A DNA stretch of 64,000 nucleotides from Candidatus Sysuiplasma superficiale (GCA_019720975.1 JAGVSJ010000006.1:17971-81970), one strand, 5' to 3'; shown: positions 42,891-53,585, numbered from the stretch's first letter. Numbers and translations: made by a program. Notes: generated by a model from the letters alone, not told the origin.

Positions 42891-43961
42891 ATGGACGCAC
42901 GAGATGACAGAAGGATGTCTTCATACAGAATAACCCTGATACCTGGCGACGGGATTGGACCCGAAGTGACGGATGCTACGGTGAAGGTCCTCGAGGCCAC
43001 CGGGATCAATTTTGAGTGGGATGTGGTTGAGGCAGGGGAAAAGGTGATCGCCAGGGAAGGGACTCCCCTCCCCCAGCAGGTTCTGGACAGTCTGAAGAGG
43101 AACAGAGTGGGAATAAAGGGTCCTCTGACAACACCCATCGGCGGAGGGTTCAGGAGTGTTAATGTTGCACTGAGGCAGATGCTGGATCTGTATGCCAGCG
43201 TCAGACCTGCAAGATCCATTGCTGGGGAGGGCACGCTTTACACCGACATTGACCTGGTGGTCATAAGGGAGGCAACAGAAGAACTCTATTCAGGGGTGGA
43301 ACACTGGATAGACAGGGAACATTCGGCGGCAGAAAGCATATCGATTGTGACAAGGAAGGCCTCCGAGAGGATAGTCAGGTACGCGTTTGAGTATGCAGTC
43401 AGGGAGAAGAGGAGGAAGGTCACTTCTGTTCACAAGGCAAATATACTCAAGACCACCGGGGCTCTCTTTCAGGAGGTCTCACAGAAGATTGCTAGGGAAT
43501 ACCCCCAGATACAGTTTGAGGAGAGGCTAATAGACAACATGGCGATGCAGCTTGTGAAGAAGCCTCAGGAGTACGATGTCATTGTCACAACAAATCTCTT
43601 TGGAGACATACTGTCAGATCTGTGTTCAGGCCTGGCTGGAGGACTTGGAATTACACCCGGCGCGATAATAGGGGACAGCATAGGTCTTTTCGAACCTGTC
43701 CATGGCTCAGCTCCGAAATATGCCGGACAGGACAGGGTGAATCCTGTTGCCACAATTCTCTCAGGGGAGATGATGCTCCGCTACCTCGGTGAGCGTCAGG
43801 CGGCAGACAGGGTATGGAATGCTGTCTATGACACAATAAAGGAGAAGAAATTTGTCACGTATGACCTCGCACTGCCAGGATATACGCAGAGGCCGGTGCA
43901 GCCCTCAACTTGCTCCCGGATGGCTGCGGAGATAGCAAAAAAGGTAAGGGAGAACAGCTGA
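42891..43961 (+). CDS. NAD-type isocitrate dehydrogenase-like enzyme
   Basis: 356 aa beta-decarboxylating dehydrogenase. [32 protein letters not shown], the catalytic Tyr region [16 protein letters not shown], the Lys in SVHKANILK and metal ligands in [15 protein letters not shown] are present. The [12 protein letters not shown] segment favours isocitrate over 3-isopropylmalate, although homoisocitrate dehydrogenase is close. It would produce 2-oxoglutarate in the citrate cycle. ATG 42891 follows an AT-rich gattaataac; ATG 42915 is possible. Convergent with the beta-CASP gene, 10 nt apart. Confidence 0.85.
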   Translation: MDARDDRRMSSYRITLIPGDGIGPEVTDATVKVLEATGINFEWDVVEAGEKVIAREGTPLPQQVLDSLKRNRVGIKGPLTTPIGGGFRSVNVALRQMLDLYASVRPARSIAGEGTLYTDIDLVVIREATEELYSGVEHWIDREHSAAESISIVTRKASERIVRYAFEYAVREKRRKVTSVHKANILKTTGALFQEVSQKIAREYPQIQFEERLIDNMAMQLVKKPQEYDVIVTTNLFGDILSDLCSGLAGGLGITPGAIIGDSIGLFEPVHGSAPKYAGQDRVNPVATILSGEMMLRYLGERQAADRVWNAVYDTIKEKKFVTYDLALPGYTQRPVQPSTCSRMAAEIAKKVRENS

Positions 43962-43971
43962 AACAGGCGCT

Positions 43972-45201
43972 TCACAGTTCTATTGTTTCGCCTTTCCTTG
44001 GCATCAACACCTTTCTGCCGTCCATACTGTCGGCCAGCATCCTTCTCTTCTCCCCGTCGCCGTGAACGAGTATGACTGTTTCGGGATTGCACCTTTCGAC
44101 GAAGGAGAGCAGTTCGCTGTGGCCCGCGTGGGCGGAAAGATCAAAGCGTGCCACCTCACAGTTTATCTTTTCGATGACACCGTTGATTTCGAGATGCCCT
44201 GTGCTTAGGAGTCTGTGGCCGTTCGATTCCTCCACCTGGAAACCGCTTATGAGTATACCGCTTTTCGGATCGTCCTTTATCCGCTCAATGTAGCTCAGTG
44301 CAGGTCCTCCATCGAGCATTCCGCTTGTGGTGACGATCACATCTGCCCTGTCACTCCTGAAGCGATCCTCGTTTGTCTCCACCTCATACGCTTTGAGGCA
44401 GGCACGCCTGAGATTTGAAGGGGATGCAACGAAATCCTTTGAACGCATGTATATCGTGTTGACCTTGCGCCCCATTCCATCCACCCAGATATTCAGCCCC
44501 GTTTTTTCCAGAATCAGAAGAAGCTCTTGCGTTCTACCAACAGCAAACGCAGGCAGTATGGCCTGCCCGCCCCTTCCAACTATCTCCTCAACCTTATCCG
44601 TCAGCTGGTCTTCGACCTGTCTCCTTTCCGGATGTTCCCTTCCTGCGTATGTGGATTCAACAACCATCACGTCCGTCCTGACTGCTTCAGCACCCTGAAC
44701 CAGCCTCGTTTCCGCAGTGTGTATGTCGCCTGTGAAGAGCACGTTCCTTTCCCCCCTTATCTCAAACATTGCAGCGCCAGGTATGTGACCTGCCTTCCTT
44801 GGGACGAACTCTGTTCCGCCTATCTCGAAGGGTGTGCCAAATCGTTCGATGTCGAAGAGCTTCATTGCATCGTCAACGTCGGAGAATTCGTACGGTTCGC
44901 TGTATCCCTCCATCCTTGCAACCTTTATGCTGTCCAGCATCAGGAGACGGCCAACGTCCTTTGTAGGCATGGTGGAGTGAACGGTGACAGGGTAGTTCGC
45001 TGTCAGCCACGGTATCATTCCTGAATGGTCGACATGGGCGTGGGTGAGGACAATCTCATCGACAGCAGGGGCAGGCAAGGGGTAGACAGGCGGATCGCGG
45101 GGTATCAACCCGTAGTCGAACATAACCTTCCCGAATCCGTCCTCCATCATCACGGCAAGTCCGCCGACCTCATCAGCACCGCCAAAAAACCTGAATTTCA
45201 A
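43972..45201 (-). CDS. Beta-CASP metallo-beta-lactamase RNA nuclease (aCPSF2-like)
   Basis: 409 aa, processes RNA ends. MBL motif 2 THAHVDHSG, motif 3 GHIPGAAM, motif 4 FTGDIHT; the beta-CASP part has motif A VVESTYAGREH, motif B DLSAHAGHSE and motif C LVHGDGEKR. There are no N-terminal KH domains, so it is the aCPSF2/RNase J-type rather than aCPSF1. TTG start at 45201 after AAGGTG. Confidence 0.93.
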   Translation of the reverse strand: MKFRFFGGADEVGGLAVMMEDGFGKVMFDYGLIPRDPPVYPLPAPAVDEIVLTHAHVDHSGMIPWLTANYPVTVHSTMPTKDVGRLLMLDSIKVARMEGYSEPYEFSDVDDAMKLFDIERFGTPFEIGGTEFVPRKAGHIPGAAMFEIRGERNVLFTGDIHTAETRLVQGAEAVRTDVMVVESTYAGREHPERRQVEDQLTDKVEEIVGRGGQAILPAFAVGRTQELLLILEKTGLNIWVDGMGRKVNTIYMRSKDFVASPSNLRRACLKAYEVETNEDRFRSDRADVIVTTSGMLDGGPALSYIERIKDDPKSGILISGFQVEESNGHRLLSTGHLEINGVIEKINCEVARFDLSAHAGHSELLSFVERCNPETVILVHGDGEKRRMLADSMDGRKVLMPRKGETIEL

Positions 45202-45354
45202 TCAAACACCTTCCTCATCCGATGTAAAACTGCAGGACGAATGCTACGGATAAATGGCACAGTGGAACACTTTCCCTGACCTGTTTCCTGATTTCATCAT
45301 TCCTGCTCCATCAGGTCTCACATTGTCTCCGTAATTAACCTTTTCCCAAAAGAG

Positions 45355-46329
45355 CTACCTTCTCATCCTTGGGTCCAGTATGTCCCTGAGCCCGTCGCCG
45401 AGAAGATTGAGGCCTAATGAATACAGGAGAATGGCCATTCCTGGAACAACAAATGTCCAGGGATACTGTAGAGCCTCGATAATACCTATACTCTTGTACT
45501 GGAAATAGGTGGCAAGATTCCCCCATTCCGGCAGATAGATGAAATTGATGCCAATGTTGATGTAATCGAGTGCAGCAAGAAGAAGAACCACACTGCCCAC
45601 GTCCAGTGACATCTGTACGAACACAGGATAGACAGAATTTGGTATTATGTGTTTGAATACAGTCCGGACGGTGTTTGAGCCTGAGGCTTTTGCCGCTTCG
45701 ACGTATTTAAGTTCACGTACAGACAGTACCTGCCCTCTCACCAGCCTTGCGTACGTGGGCCACCATATGATGATGAAGGACACCACGAGCAGAGTGATCA
45801 CACCACCAGGCACATGGTCGAAGTCCTGCCTGAAAACAACAATCATGGCTATTGCAAGAACAATGAATGGAATGGAGAAGAATATGTCGGTTATGCGCAT
45901 CAGTATGTCGTCCACGACACCGCCCTTGTAACCGGCAAAAGCGCCGAGAAGTATACCGATCGTGGCGCCTGAAAGAACAACTGCGAGCGATATCCCGAGG
46001 TCCACCCTTGCGGCCTTGATGATGGCAGGCAGAAGGTTTATGCCGAAGTACGTGGTGCCAAGAGGGTACCTCCATGACTGGAACCACGGGATGTAGTTGT
46101 TGAGGAGGTTCTTCTGCGGATAAAGCACATAAGGATTGCCGCTCGTAAGCACAGGTGAAAATATGGCCAGAAGAACAAAGAAGGATGTCATGATGAGCCC
46201 GGCAAGTGCAAGAGGGCTCTGTTTGAAGTAATAAAACTGCCTGCGGAACTGGGCGATCCGCGGTGCAATGCTGCTCTGCCTCACTCCCTCCTTTCCACCG
46301 AAAGCTGTTGCCATTACATAGCACCTCAT
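45355..46329 (-). CDS. Peptide ABC transporter permease, DppC type (system 1)
   Basis: 324 aa, about six helices. The EAA loop for ATPase contact is VEAAKASGSNTVRTVFKHIIPNS. TM1 is followed by a normal short extracellular loop (YPLGTTYFGINLLPAII), in contrast to the huge loop of its counterpart at 58553. Overlaps the DppB-type gene by 4 nt. Last gene of the operon. Confidence 0.92.
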   Translation of the reverse strand: MRCYVMATAFGGKEGVRQSSIAPRIAQFRRQFYYFKQSPLALAGLIMTSFFVLLAIFSPVLTSGNPYVLYPQKNLLNNYIPWFQSWRYPLGTTYFGINLLPAIIKAARVDLGISLAVVLSGATIGILLGAFAGYKGGVVDDILMRITDIFFSIPFIVLAIAMIVVFRQDFDHVPGGVITLLVVSFIIIWWPTYARLVRGQVLSVRELKYVEAAKASGSNTVRTVFKHIIPNSVYPVFVQMSLDVGSVVLLLAALDYINIGINFIYLPEWGNLATYFQYKSIGIIEALQYPWTFVVPGMAILLYSLGLNLLGDGLRDILDPRMRR

Positions 46330-47411
46330 CCGAGACGGACCCTTGGGTCAAGATATGCGTATATGATATCAACAATAAGGTTAGCGGTGACAATGATTAT
46401 AGCGAAAACGAACACAGATGCCATTATGGATGCAAAATCATTGACAATCGCCGCCTCGGCAAGCCAGTAGCCTATACCTGGCCAGGAAAATATATCCTCT
46501 GTGATGACAACGCCGCCCATGAGAGAGGCGAGAAGGAGACCCAGGATGGTTATTGTTGCGGAATATGCGTTGCGTTTGACGTGTTTGTTTATCACACGTT
46601 TCTGCGGAAGACCTTTTGCCTTTGCTGTGCGCACATAGTCCTGCCCCATCGCGTCAAGCATGCTGGAGCGCAGAAAACGGACAATGGCACCCATACTCGT
46701 GAGGGCCACTGTAAGCGCCGGTAGGATTATGTGTTCCATTCCATTGAGGAAGGCCGGTATATCGCCGTATATCAGAGTATCGACAAGCAGAAAGCCAGTC
46801 GGCCTGGTTCCCTCTATCAGCGCACCCTGATGCACAACCCACGGCTGGAAGCTGCCAGTAGAGGTGAAGTAATATGAAGAGTTCAGAGCACCTGAAATTT
46901 GAGTGATTGGGATATATGGTGCGATTGCGAATATCAGGAGAAGCCCGAGCCAGAATGTTGGTGTTGAATAACTTATCATGGCCCAGAGCCTTGATGCGTG
47001 GTCCGGGAGTTTGTCTCTCTTAACCGCAGATATGACACCCAGTGGTATGGAGAATATAATTACAAGTATTATGGAAGCAATGGCGAGTTCAATCGTGTTC
47101 GGCAGCCTCTCCTGCATGACCTGGAATACAGGTCTGTAGGTCCCGACAAGGGTGTCGAAGCCACTGGTAAACCCCCAGTGACCTGTAAGAAGCCCCTGCA
47201 TGTAATAGAAATACTGCAGATAAACGGGTGATTTGAGATGGTATTCGGCTATGATCCTTGCCTTTGCCTCAGGTGTCCTTATCCTGCCCATGAGTGAACT
47301 TATCCACAGGCCTATGTTAACGCGTGTCAGTATGAATGTGAATGCAGTTACCCCGATAATGACAGGTATGAGAAGAATCAGTCTTCTGATGATATAGGTT
47401 GACATCTTCAT
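46326..47411 (-). CDS. Peptide ABC transporter permease, DppB type (system 1)
   Basis: 361 aa. N-terminal helix ILLIPVIIGVTAFTFILTRV, then a long outer loop and five more helices, with the EAA loop YVRTAKAKGLPQKRVINKHV. Pairs with the DppC-type protein to form the channel. A 198-nt gap separates it from the ATPase gene upstream; a TATA-like gttaaatag (about 47488-47496, minus) there may provide an internal promoter. Confidence 0.92.
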   Translation of the reverse strand: MKMSTYIIRRLILLIPVIIGVTAFTFILTRVNIGLWISSLMGRIRTPEAKARIIAEYHLKSPVYLQYFYYMQGLLTGHWGFTSGFDTLVGTYRPVFQVMQERLPNTIELAIASIILVIIFSIPLGVISAVKRDKLPDHASRLWAMISYSTPTFWLGLLLIFAIAPYIPITQISGALNSSYYFTSTGSFQPWVVHQGALIEGTRPTGFLLVDTLIYGDIPAFLNGMEHIILPALTVALTSMGAIVRFLRSSMLDAMGQDYVRTAKAKGLPQKRVINKHVKRNAYSATITILGLLLASLMGGVVITEDIFSWPGIGYWLAEAAIVNDFASIMASVFVFAIIIVTANLIVDIIYAYLDPRVRLG

Positions 47412-47609
47412 TGAGGTCGATCACACATCCTGCAGTTTTCCGACGGGTGAGGCAATTCACTCTGTTGCCGTTGTATGGGAGTCACACTATTTAACGGTTG
47501 ATTTTTGACACCTGGCACTTGCCGAGTCTGACCCCCACCCCGGGACAAGCGGGCGCAATGTCCTGGGGAAAGAGAGTATGAACCGAATTCAGCTCCGCAC
47601 ACTGGCTTT
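47412..47609. other. Spacer between ATPase and permease genes of system 1
   Basis: No ORF of note. Minus-strand gttaaatag is the only promoter-like element. Confidence 0.3.
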
Positions 47610-48770
47610 TCAGTTTGGTCTTCCAAGAACAGATTCATCGAAATGCTCTCCCGCCATCACGCTGGCCCTTTCCGCGGCCTCAATTATTCTGCTGTCCATC
47701 CTGTGAATGAGATGGCATGCAACCAGATGAGGCGTGTTGTTCCACCGCAGCAACTTCGGTTCCTTCTCCCTGCATATCTGTTCCGCGTATGGACATCTTG
47801 TCCTGAATCTGCATCCGCTCGGAGGCGAAGCGGCACTCGGGACATCACCCGAGAGTATTATCCTTTCCCTTCTCAGAAGAGGGTCGGGAATTGGTATTGC
47901 GGATATCAGTGCCTGGGTATAAGGATGCAGCGGATGGACGAACAGTTCCTCCGTTTCCGAGACCTCCACTATCTTGCCCAGATACATGACAAGCACCCTG
48001 TTGCACATAGCCCTGATAACGCTCAGATGATGAGAGATGAAGAGATACGACATATTGTTCTTCAACTGCAGGTTCCTCAGGAGATTGAGTATCTGTGCCT
48101 GAACAGAGACATCCAGAGCTGAAGTTGGCTCATCCAGCACTATGAACTTTGGGTTGAGAGCAAGTGCCCTTGCAACACAAATCCTCTGCCTCTGCCCGCC
48201 GCTGAATTCATGTGGAAAACGGTAAAGATGCTCCTCATTCAGACCGACGTCACTGATGAGAGAGGAGACCCTGTCCTTTATTTCCTCCTTTGTTCCCTCT
48301 CTGTATATCCGCAGCGGTTCGGCAAGTATATCCTTGACAAGCATCCTTGGATCGAGTGATGCGAAGGGATCCTGGAATACTATCTGCATTGTCTTCCTTA
48401 TATTCCTGAGATGTACTCCTTTTGCCTTAAAAACAGAATACTTTTCGGCTATCTCCCTGATCCTTGCAATGATCTCTTCAGCCCTCTGTGTGCTGTCTCC
48501 GATGCCTTCCAGTTCGGCATAGAGAGAATCTATCTCACCGAAAACATCATCAGGTGCATCCACGAAGGCCTGACCGGATGTCGGCTCAAGCAGCCGCAGT
48601 ATGGTTCTGCCCGTCGTTGTCTTGCCGCATCCGCTCTCTCCCACAAGACCAACTGTTTCACCCTGATATATCTGGAACGAGATATCGTCCACGGCATGGA
48701 CATAACCTATACTCCTGGCCATAACACCCGCCTTTATAGGGAAAAGCTGCTTCAGGTGTCTGACATCCAT
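47610..48770 (-). CDS. Peptide ABC transporter ATPase, DppF type (system 1)
   Basis: About 386 aa from ATG 48770 (MDVRHLKQLFPI); the track ORF starts at TTG 48806, 12 codons earlier and within the dppD-like gene. Walker A GESGCGKTT, Q-loop VFQDPFASLDP, signature LSGGQRQR, Walker B FIVLDEPTSALD, and the C-terminal oligopeptide-transporter cysteine motif GCRFRTRCPYAEQICREKEP. Unusual: about 40 extra acidic helical residues lie between Walker A and the Q-loop (DDVFGEIDSLYAELEGIGD onwards). Confidence 0.92.
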   Translation of the reverse strand: MDVRHLKQLFPIKAGVMARSIGYVHAVDDISFQIYQGETVGLVGESGCGKTTTGRTILRLLEPTSGQAFVDAPDDVFGEIDSLYAELEGIGDSTQRAEEIIARIREIAEKYSVFKAKGVHLRNIRKTMQIVFQDPFASLDPRMLVKDILAEPLRIYREGTKEEIKDRVSSLISDVGLNEEHLYRFPHEFSGGQRQRICVARALALNPKFIVLDEPTSALDVSVQAQILNLLRNLQLKNNMSYLFISHHLSVIRAMCNRVLVMYLGKIVEVSETEELFVHPLHPYTQALISAIPIPDPLLRRERIILSGDVPSAASPPSGCRFRTRCPYAEQICREKEPKLLRWNNTPHLVACHLIHRMDSRIIEAAERASVMAGEHFDESVLGRPN

Positions 48771-48780
48771 ATACAGGCCG

Positions 48781-50313
48781 CTACTGCTTACCGGAATCAC
48801 CTCCAAAAAGGAAACAGGCCACAGAATGCCCTGCAGTCACTTCAATAGTGGCGGGGACGGTCGTTCTGCATATATCCATCACAAACGGGCATCTCGGATG
48901 GAAACGGCATCCCGACGGCGGTCTGAGGAGATTTGGCACAGAACCTGAGATGGATGAAAGCTTCTTGCCTGGCATGTCAAGCCTTGGAATCGCTGAAAGC
49001 AGCCCTTTGGTATAAGGATGGAGCGGGTTCCTGAAAATTTCTCTGACAGTGCCGCTTTCCACAACAAGGCCTGCATACATCACAGCCACCCTGTCACATA
49101 TTTCAGAAATGACGCCAAGATCATGTGTTATGAGAAGTATTGATGCGTTGCTTGTCTTCTTCAGTTTGCGCATCAGGTCAAGAATCTGTGCCTGAATTGT
49201 GACGTCAAGCGCGGTTGTGGGCTCATCTGCTATCAGAAGGGACGGGTTGCAGGACAGTGCCATGGCAATCATGACTCGTTGCTGCATTCCACCACTGAGC
49301 TCATGAGGATAGCTGCTCAGTATCTTATGAGCATCCGGAATACTGACCTGTTTCAGGAGTTCCTCCACCCACACAGATGTTTCAGCCCTTATGCTCCTGT
49401 CGGCCTCGCGCCGTGCGACAAGATTGAGCCTGTGAAGGGCTATTATCCTCCTTGTCCTTCTGACCTCAGCGGAAATGCTGTTGAGCAAGTTGAGATCGCT
49501 TCCGAGCAGTATCTCATTTCTTTCCCTTTTCATCAGCTGGTCGAGCTTCTTCTCGAGCTCCAGAATGGTCTTCGCCTGTTTTGAAAGAGAGCCAATCCTT
49601 GCAATCTGGACAGCCTCGGAAACACGCCTTGAGAGTTTCTGCCCGCGCGAAACTATTATGTCATAAATCTGTATCTGCTGCCTCTGATCTTTCACAAATC
49701 TTGAAATCGAGAGCATGGCGGATTTTCTGAAATCATCACTCTGATTCCCTGAAATATCGAACTCCTCGGCGAGCCTTTTGACCTCAGTCCTGAAACCTGA
49801 AAGTTCGGAACTGCCCTTGTTCAGTATAGAGTCGACGATCTCAGATTTACGGTGCATCAGAAGCGCTTCACCAATCTGCCTTTCAACAGTCATCACCGGG
49901 TTCAGGGCAGTTGTGGGCTCCTGAAAGATCATTGAAATTTCTCTTCCCCTTATTCCCTGGAAAATCCGTTCTGTTAGTCTGATGACCCTTTTGTTCCTCA
50001 CTACCTTTATCCTATTGCCCGTGTCCACGTACTTTGCTTCATATGGAAGATAGCGGGTCAGGTTTGCTCCTTTGTAAATTATCTGGCCGGAAACAATCCT
50101 TCCAGGTGGATCCTGTATAAGCTTCAGTATGGAAAATGCAGTGACACTCTTGCCGCAGCCTGTCTCGCCCACAATTCCAAGTGTTTCGCCCTTCCTCACA
50201 TAGAGGCTCACACCATCAAGCGCCCGGACGACACCGTCATATACGAAGAAATATGTCTTTAGATCCTCTATCCTTAGCAGAATATCGGGATCCTGTTCTG
50301 TCAGGGCACTCAT
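48781..50313 (-). CDS. Peptide ABC transporter ATPase, DppD type, with large helical insertion (system 1)
   Basis: 510 aa, against about 330 in the family. Walker A GETGCGKS (49-56), Q-loop Q131 in [12 protein letters not shown], signature LSGGMQQR (339-346), Walker [13 protein letters not shown] and the terminal [15 protein letters not shown]. Two additions: about 25 residues before the Q-loop, and about 150 mostly helical, charged residues (about 158-312) between the Q-loop and the signature, within the helical subdomain. All catalytic motifs are intact, so the protein should be active. Starts [14 protein letters not shown] at 50313. Confidence 0.92.
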   Translation of the reverse strand: MSALTEQDPDILLRIEDLKTYFFVYDGVVRALDGVSLYVRKGETLGIVGETGCGKSVTAFSILKLIQDPPGRIVSGQIIYKGANLTRYLPYEAKYVDTGNRIKVVRNKRVIRLTERIFQGIRGREISMIFQEPTTALNPVMTVERQIGEALLMHRKSEIVDSILNKGSSELSGFRTEVKRLAEEFDISGNQSDDFRKSAMLSISRFVKDQRQQIQIYDIIVSRGQKLSRRVSEAVQIARIGSLSKQAKTILELEKKLDQLMKRERNEILLGSDLNLLNSISAEVRRTRRIIALHRLNLVARREADRSIRAETSVWVEELLKQVSIPDAHKILSSYPHELSGGMQQRVMIAMALSCNPSLLIADEPTTALDVTIQAQILDLMRKLKKTSNASILLITHDLGVISEICDRVAVMYAGLVVESGTVREIFRNPLHPYTKGLLSAIPRLDMPGKKLSSISGSVPNLLRPPSGCRFHPRCPFVMDICRTTVPATIEVTAGHSVACFLFGGDSGKQ

Positions 50314-50486
50314 AATATATGCGGGAACACTCTAATTTATTGCCATATTTAATCGTTTTGAGATGCAGTGCTGGCCGCAGTGGATTCCATTGATTTTGTG
50401 ATACGACAACAAAAAATGTTCAATAAAACGGACGGAAAATTTTTTGGTAAGAGGTTTGAGTTTTCTACGCATTCATGCCTGATGCG

Positions 50487-53441
50487 TCAGGTTTTGACAA
50501 CTGCGAAGAGTATCAGGAAACTCAGTGTTGCTTCCGGCGAGGCGGACCATGTCATTGAGGACGGCACAATCCAGGATCTGTAGTACGTTACTGCAATGGG
50601 CTGATAGTCCCCAACAAGCATGTCGAGCTTTACAGACATGTAGTCGGAGAGCCAGTAATCATACGCCCTCTGTGAGGGTACGAGTTCGCCGGCACCCGCT
50701 GCGCTCGCATTCCACATTGTGTATATCATCTTCCACTGGTTGGGATGTGTCGTTGCATTGAATCCGGGACCCTGGAACCAGCCGTCAGGATACGAGTATA
50801 TTCCATATGGCTGTACGAAAGGTGCTGCAAAGTCTGTGGGGTCAGGATAATCGTCGATCCAGCCTAGATAATACACTGGAAGCGGATTCTGGGCAGAAGG
50901 CACAGCGGTAACGGTGAGCAAAGTAGCAAAGTTTATGTCCTGCAGGAAAGGCTTGACAGCGTGGTTGGTCGCATTCTCTATTGCCGGGATCCAGTAGGAC
51001 TCAATCATTGTGTCCTGTATCGGACTCCCGGTGATTGAGAAGATGGGGAATACTATGGAACCAGCAGCTGCGCCAGCATATGGCGAATTGTTCCAGTAAT
51101 ACTTTGCAAGCGACATGTTGTAGTACGGAACATATGGGTCCTGGGACATGTTGGATATGTTGCTGGGGTAATCTGTGAGTCCCGAAGGAATATATCCTGT
51201 GAGATTCTCTGCAAAGGTGATTCCACTGTTCTGGTTCATCGACATGTACTGGGCTTGGTTGAAAGCGTATGTGAAAGCACGCCTTACACTGAGATTTGCA
51301 AAGAACAGCGAGACCTCCCATCCATTTGTAACACCGGAAGAAGATGTTGAATAAGCGCCTGTGGAATTCTCGTAAATGATTGAGGAGGACGGGAATGAAA
51401 CTGACTGGGAGGAGAGGCTGTTGAGATCTGTGACATTTATCTGAACATTGAAGAACCAGGAGAAAAGAGCGAGTTCAGGAGTGCTGATTGAACCGGCCTG
51501 ACCGGCGTGTATCATCTTGAGGACAAGCGGCGTGGCGCTTGGCGGATAGGCACCTTCCGCGAAGTCGGCAGCACCTGTCTGGAAAGCTTCCTGTGCAACG
51601 GATTCTGAAGTGTAGTAGTAGATGGTTATGCTCGGCTGCAGAGCGCTTGGAGCAGGGTAGTCAACCGTCTGCGTGTAATTCTGATTTGGAACAAATCTTA
51701 TGACCTGGCCGGGGACGACTGCCTGAACGATATATGGTCCTGTGCCCATGCTGCCGAACTGGAGCTTGGTGTTCCAGTTAGCCGCATTCCCGTACTGCTG
51801 ATAGTTGAAGAACGCTGTAGAGAATACCTGCATGGGTGAGAATGACCCAATGGAAGCTCCGCTGGAATTTGCCCAGGCCGCATCCATCACAAAACCGACA
51901 GGCTGGGTGAGAAGCTGGAGGAAATAAACACTTGCACCGTATGATGAATATTCAGCGGCGGTGTATTTGCTGGTTGTGGAGTTTATGGATGAATTACCGG
52001 TCACCATGAAAGCAGCGTTAGTACCTTGCAGAGGAGTGTAGCCGAAGAGCGACTGGTTCGTTGTCGGAAGTATGTGGAATGTTATTGATGTTGTGTTGAA
52101 TGTGAGTGCATGGTCAACCCAGAACGGGCTGACGTTGAATGGGCCGTATATTGAATCACCCGGTATCAGTGCATGGGCAAGCAGCCAGCCCGGTCTGCCC
52201 GGATCATTTGCAAACAGCAGTGTCCTCAGCACGGAGAAATACACATCGTAGGGTGTCACTGGCTGGCCGTTGGCAAACTTGGCGGCAGGATTGATGTTGA
52301 ATGTGTAGTTGACATAGGTGACATTGCCGACAGTTTTGCTGACAAGCAGGCCGTTCTGCGTGGTTGGAACCTGCGTCGCAAGAACCGGTATGAAGGATGA
52401 AGAGCTTGTACCCGGTGTATACTGGACGAGAGGCTGATACAGATTGTATATCGCCTCGTAACTTACGGTATCATAAGCGATAGCGGGGTCGAGTGTCGCA
52501 AATCCGCCCGGTATCCATGTGGCATCCACAATTCCTGAGTGGCTCGAAGGGGAGCTTGAATGTCTGGGTGCGAAGCTACCTACAGCAGCTGTCTGGACAA
52601 AAGTCCAGGTGGACTGTGCGGTCGTGTTGTTTGTAACAGCAGTCAGTGTTACAGGGTAAATACCGGGGGTGGATATTGTTACATTGAGGAAGTTGAGGCC
52701 GTCGCTGATCTGCGTGGCATTGAATGAAGGTGAGCTTTTACCGTTCACTGAGAACTGCATTGACTTCAGGTTCCATCCTGAAACAAGCGGGTAACTGCTG
52801 AAGCTTGAGGGCAGGAGGCTGGTGACGTTTATGTAACCGCCGGAGGGGATTACATTCGGATATCCTGCGGAAAGGTTTTCGCTATTGGATGCGCTGGCAG
52901 TAACCTGTATTGCCGCAGGATACTGCTCGGCAATTACTGTTGAAGTAACGCTGGGGGTAACTGAAACAGGTATCAGATTCAGACTGTTCTCATATATAAC
53001 GTTGGATGTGGACACAACCTTGACAAGAACAAGATAATTACCCGGGGCCGGATAAGTATAGCTGACAGACGCACCGGAGGAGCCCGAGTATGTTTTTACG
53101 ACACCGTTTCCAAAATTCCATGTTACTGAACTAATCTGTGAGCTTGAGAGGCTTGAACCTGAGTAGAATGTAATCGCCGTTCCCTGGCTGGTGACGCTGT
53201 AACTTGAATATGAAGGTAGAGTTCCGGACTTGAACTTAGCAGGGGGCTTGGAAATCGACAGATATATGCCAATACCCGCCACAATCAGAATTATGACCAC
53301 CACAACAGCAATGATCGCACTCTTCGAGCGCCCGCTCTTTCCCGGGGGAGGCTGTATCGATGGCGATGGAATGCTGCCAATGCTGCTCCCTGAAGACCCG
53401 CTCGCAGATGCGTTCACAACAGAAAAACTCTTCCAGTTCAT
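50487..53441 (-). CDS. Anchored peptide-binding protein with N-terminal PKD-like domains (system 1)
   Basis: 984 aa. A Ser/Gly/Pro-rich cytoplasmic N-terminus (1-42) precedes one anchor helix AIIAVVVVIILIVAGIGIYL. Next come one or two Ig/PKD-like domains (VTWNFGNGVVKTYSG...VSYTYPAPGNYLVLVKV is the PKD signature), then an SBP_bac_5 peptide-binding domain from about residue 310 (LDPAIAYDTVSYEAIYNLYQPLV, then RRAFTYAFNQAQYM and GWIDDYPDPTDFAAPF). Many N-x-S/T sites. The C-terminus ends in a short hydrophobic stretch LSFLILFAVV. It should capture peptides for the permeases downstream. Ribosome binding site AAGGAGAG. Confidence 0.92.
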   Translation of the reverse strand: MNWKSFSVVNASASGSSGSSIGSIPSPSIQPPPGKSGRSKSAIIAVVVVIILIVAGIGIYLSISKPPAKFKSGTLPSYSSYSVTSQGTAITFYSGSSLSSSQISSVTWNFGNGVVKTYSGSSGASVSYTYPAPGNYLVLVKVVSTSNVIYENSLNLIPVSVTPSVTSTVIAEQYPAAIQVTASASNSENLSAGYPNVIPSGGYINVTSLLPSSFSSYPLVSGWNLKSMQFSVNGKSSPSFNATQISDGLNFLNVTISTPGIYPVTLTAVTNNTTAQSTWTFVQTAAVGSFAPRHSSSPSSHSGIVDATWIPGGFATLDPAIAYDTVSYEAIYNLYQPLVQYTPGTSSSSFIPVLATQVPTTQNGLLVSKTVGNVTYVNYTFNINPAAKFANGQPVTPYDVYFSVLRTLLFANDPGRPGWLLAHALIPGDSIYGPFNVSPFWVDHALTFNTTSITFHILPTTNQSLFGYTPLQGTNAAFMVTGNSSINSTTSKYTAAEYSSYGASVYFLQLLTQPVGFVMDAAWANSSGASIGSFSPMQVFSTAFFNYQQYGNAANWNTKLQFGSMGTGPYIVQAVVPGQVIRFVPNQNYTQTVDYPAPSALQPSITIYYYTSESVAQEAFQTGAADFAEGAYPPSATPLVLKMIHAGQAGSISTPELALFSWFFNVQINVTDLNSLSSQSVSFPSSSIIYENSTGAYSTSSSGVTNGWEVSLFFANLSVRRAFTYAFNQAQYMSMNQNSGITFAENLTGYIPSGLTDYPSNISNMSQDPYVPYYNMSLAKYYWNNSPYAGAAAGSIVFPIFSITGSPIQDTMIESYWIPAIENATNHAVKPFLQDINFATLLTVTAVPSAQNPLPVYYLGWIDDYPDPTDFAAPFVQPYGIYSYPDGWFQGPGFNATTHPNQWKMIYTMWNASAAGAGELVPSQRAYDYWLSDYMSVKLDMLVGDYQPIAVTYYRSWIVPSSMTWSASPEATLSFLILFAVVKT

Positions 53442-53496
53442 CTTAATTTATCTCTCCTTATGCCTTTAAGGCTATTGCCCATTACGGTTGTGCGAT

Positions 53497-53508
53497 TTAA
53501 AGCTTACC
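53497..53508 (-). promoter_or_regulatory. TATA-like element of the system 1 operon
   Basis: Minus-strand gctttaaatcgc about 57 nt before the binding-protein ATG, consistent with a leader of about 30 nt containing AAGGAGAG. Confidence 0.4.
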
Positions 53509-53585
53509 GTTCTCAATTTTGATAATTTCGTTCGTGGCTGTCCCTTTTTGTCATGCTCTGAGACACGCAATCCTGTGCATCTGAT

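Noticed and set aside
48797-48805. Perfect GGAGGTGAT as ribosome binding site for the DppF-type ATPase
   Set aside because: It encodes Gly-Gly-Asp in the upstream ATPase, and no start codon lies at workable spacing; ATG 48770 is 26 nt away.
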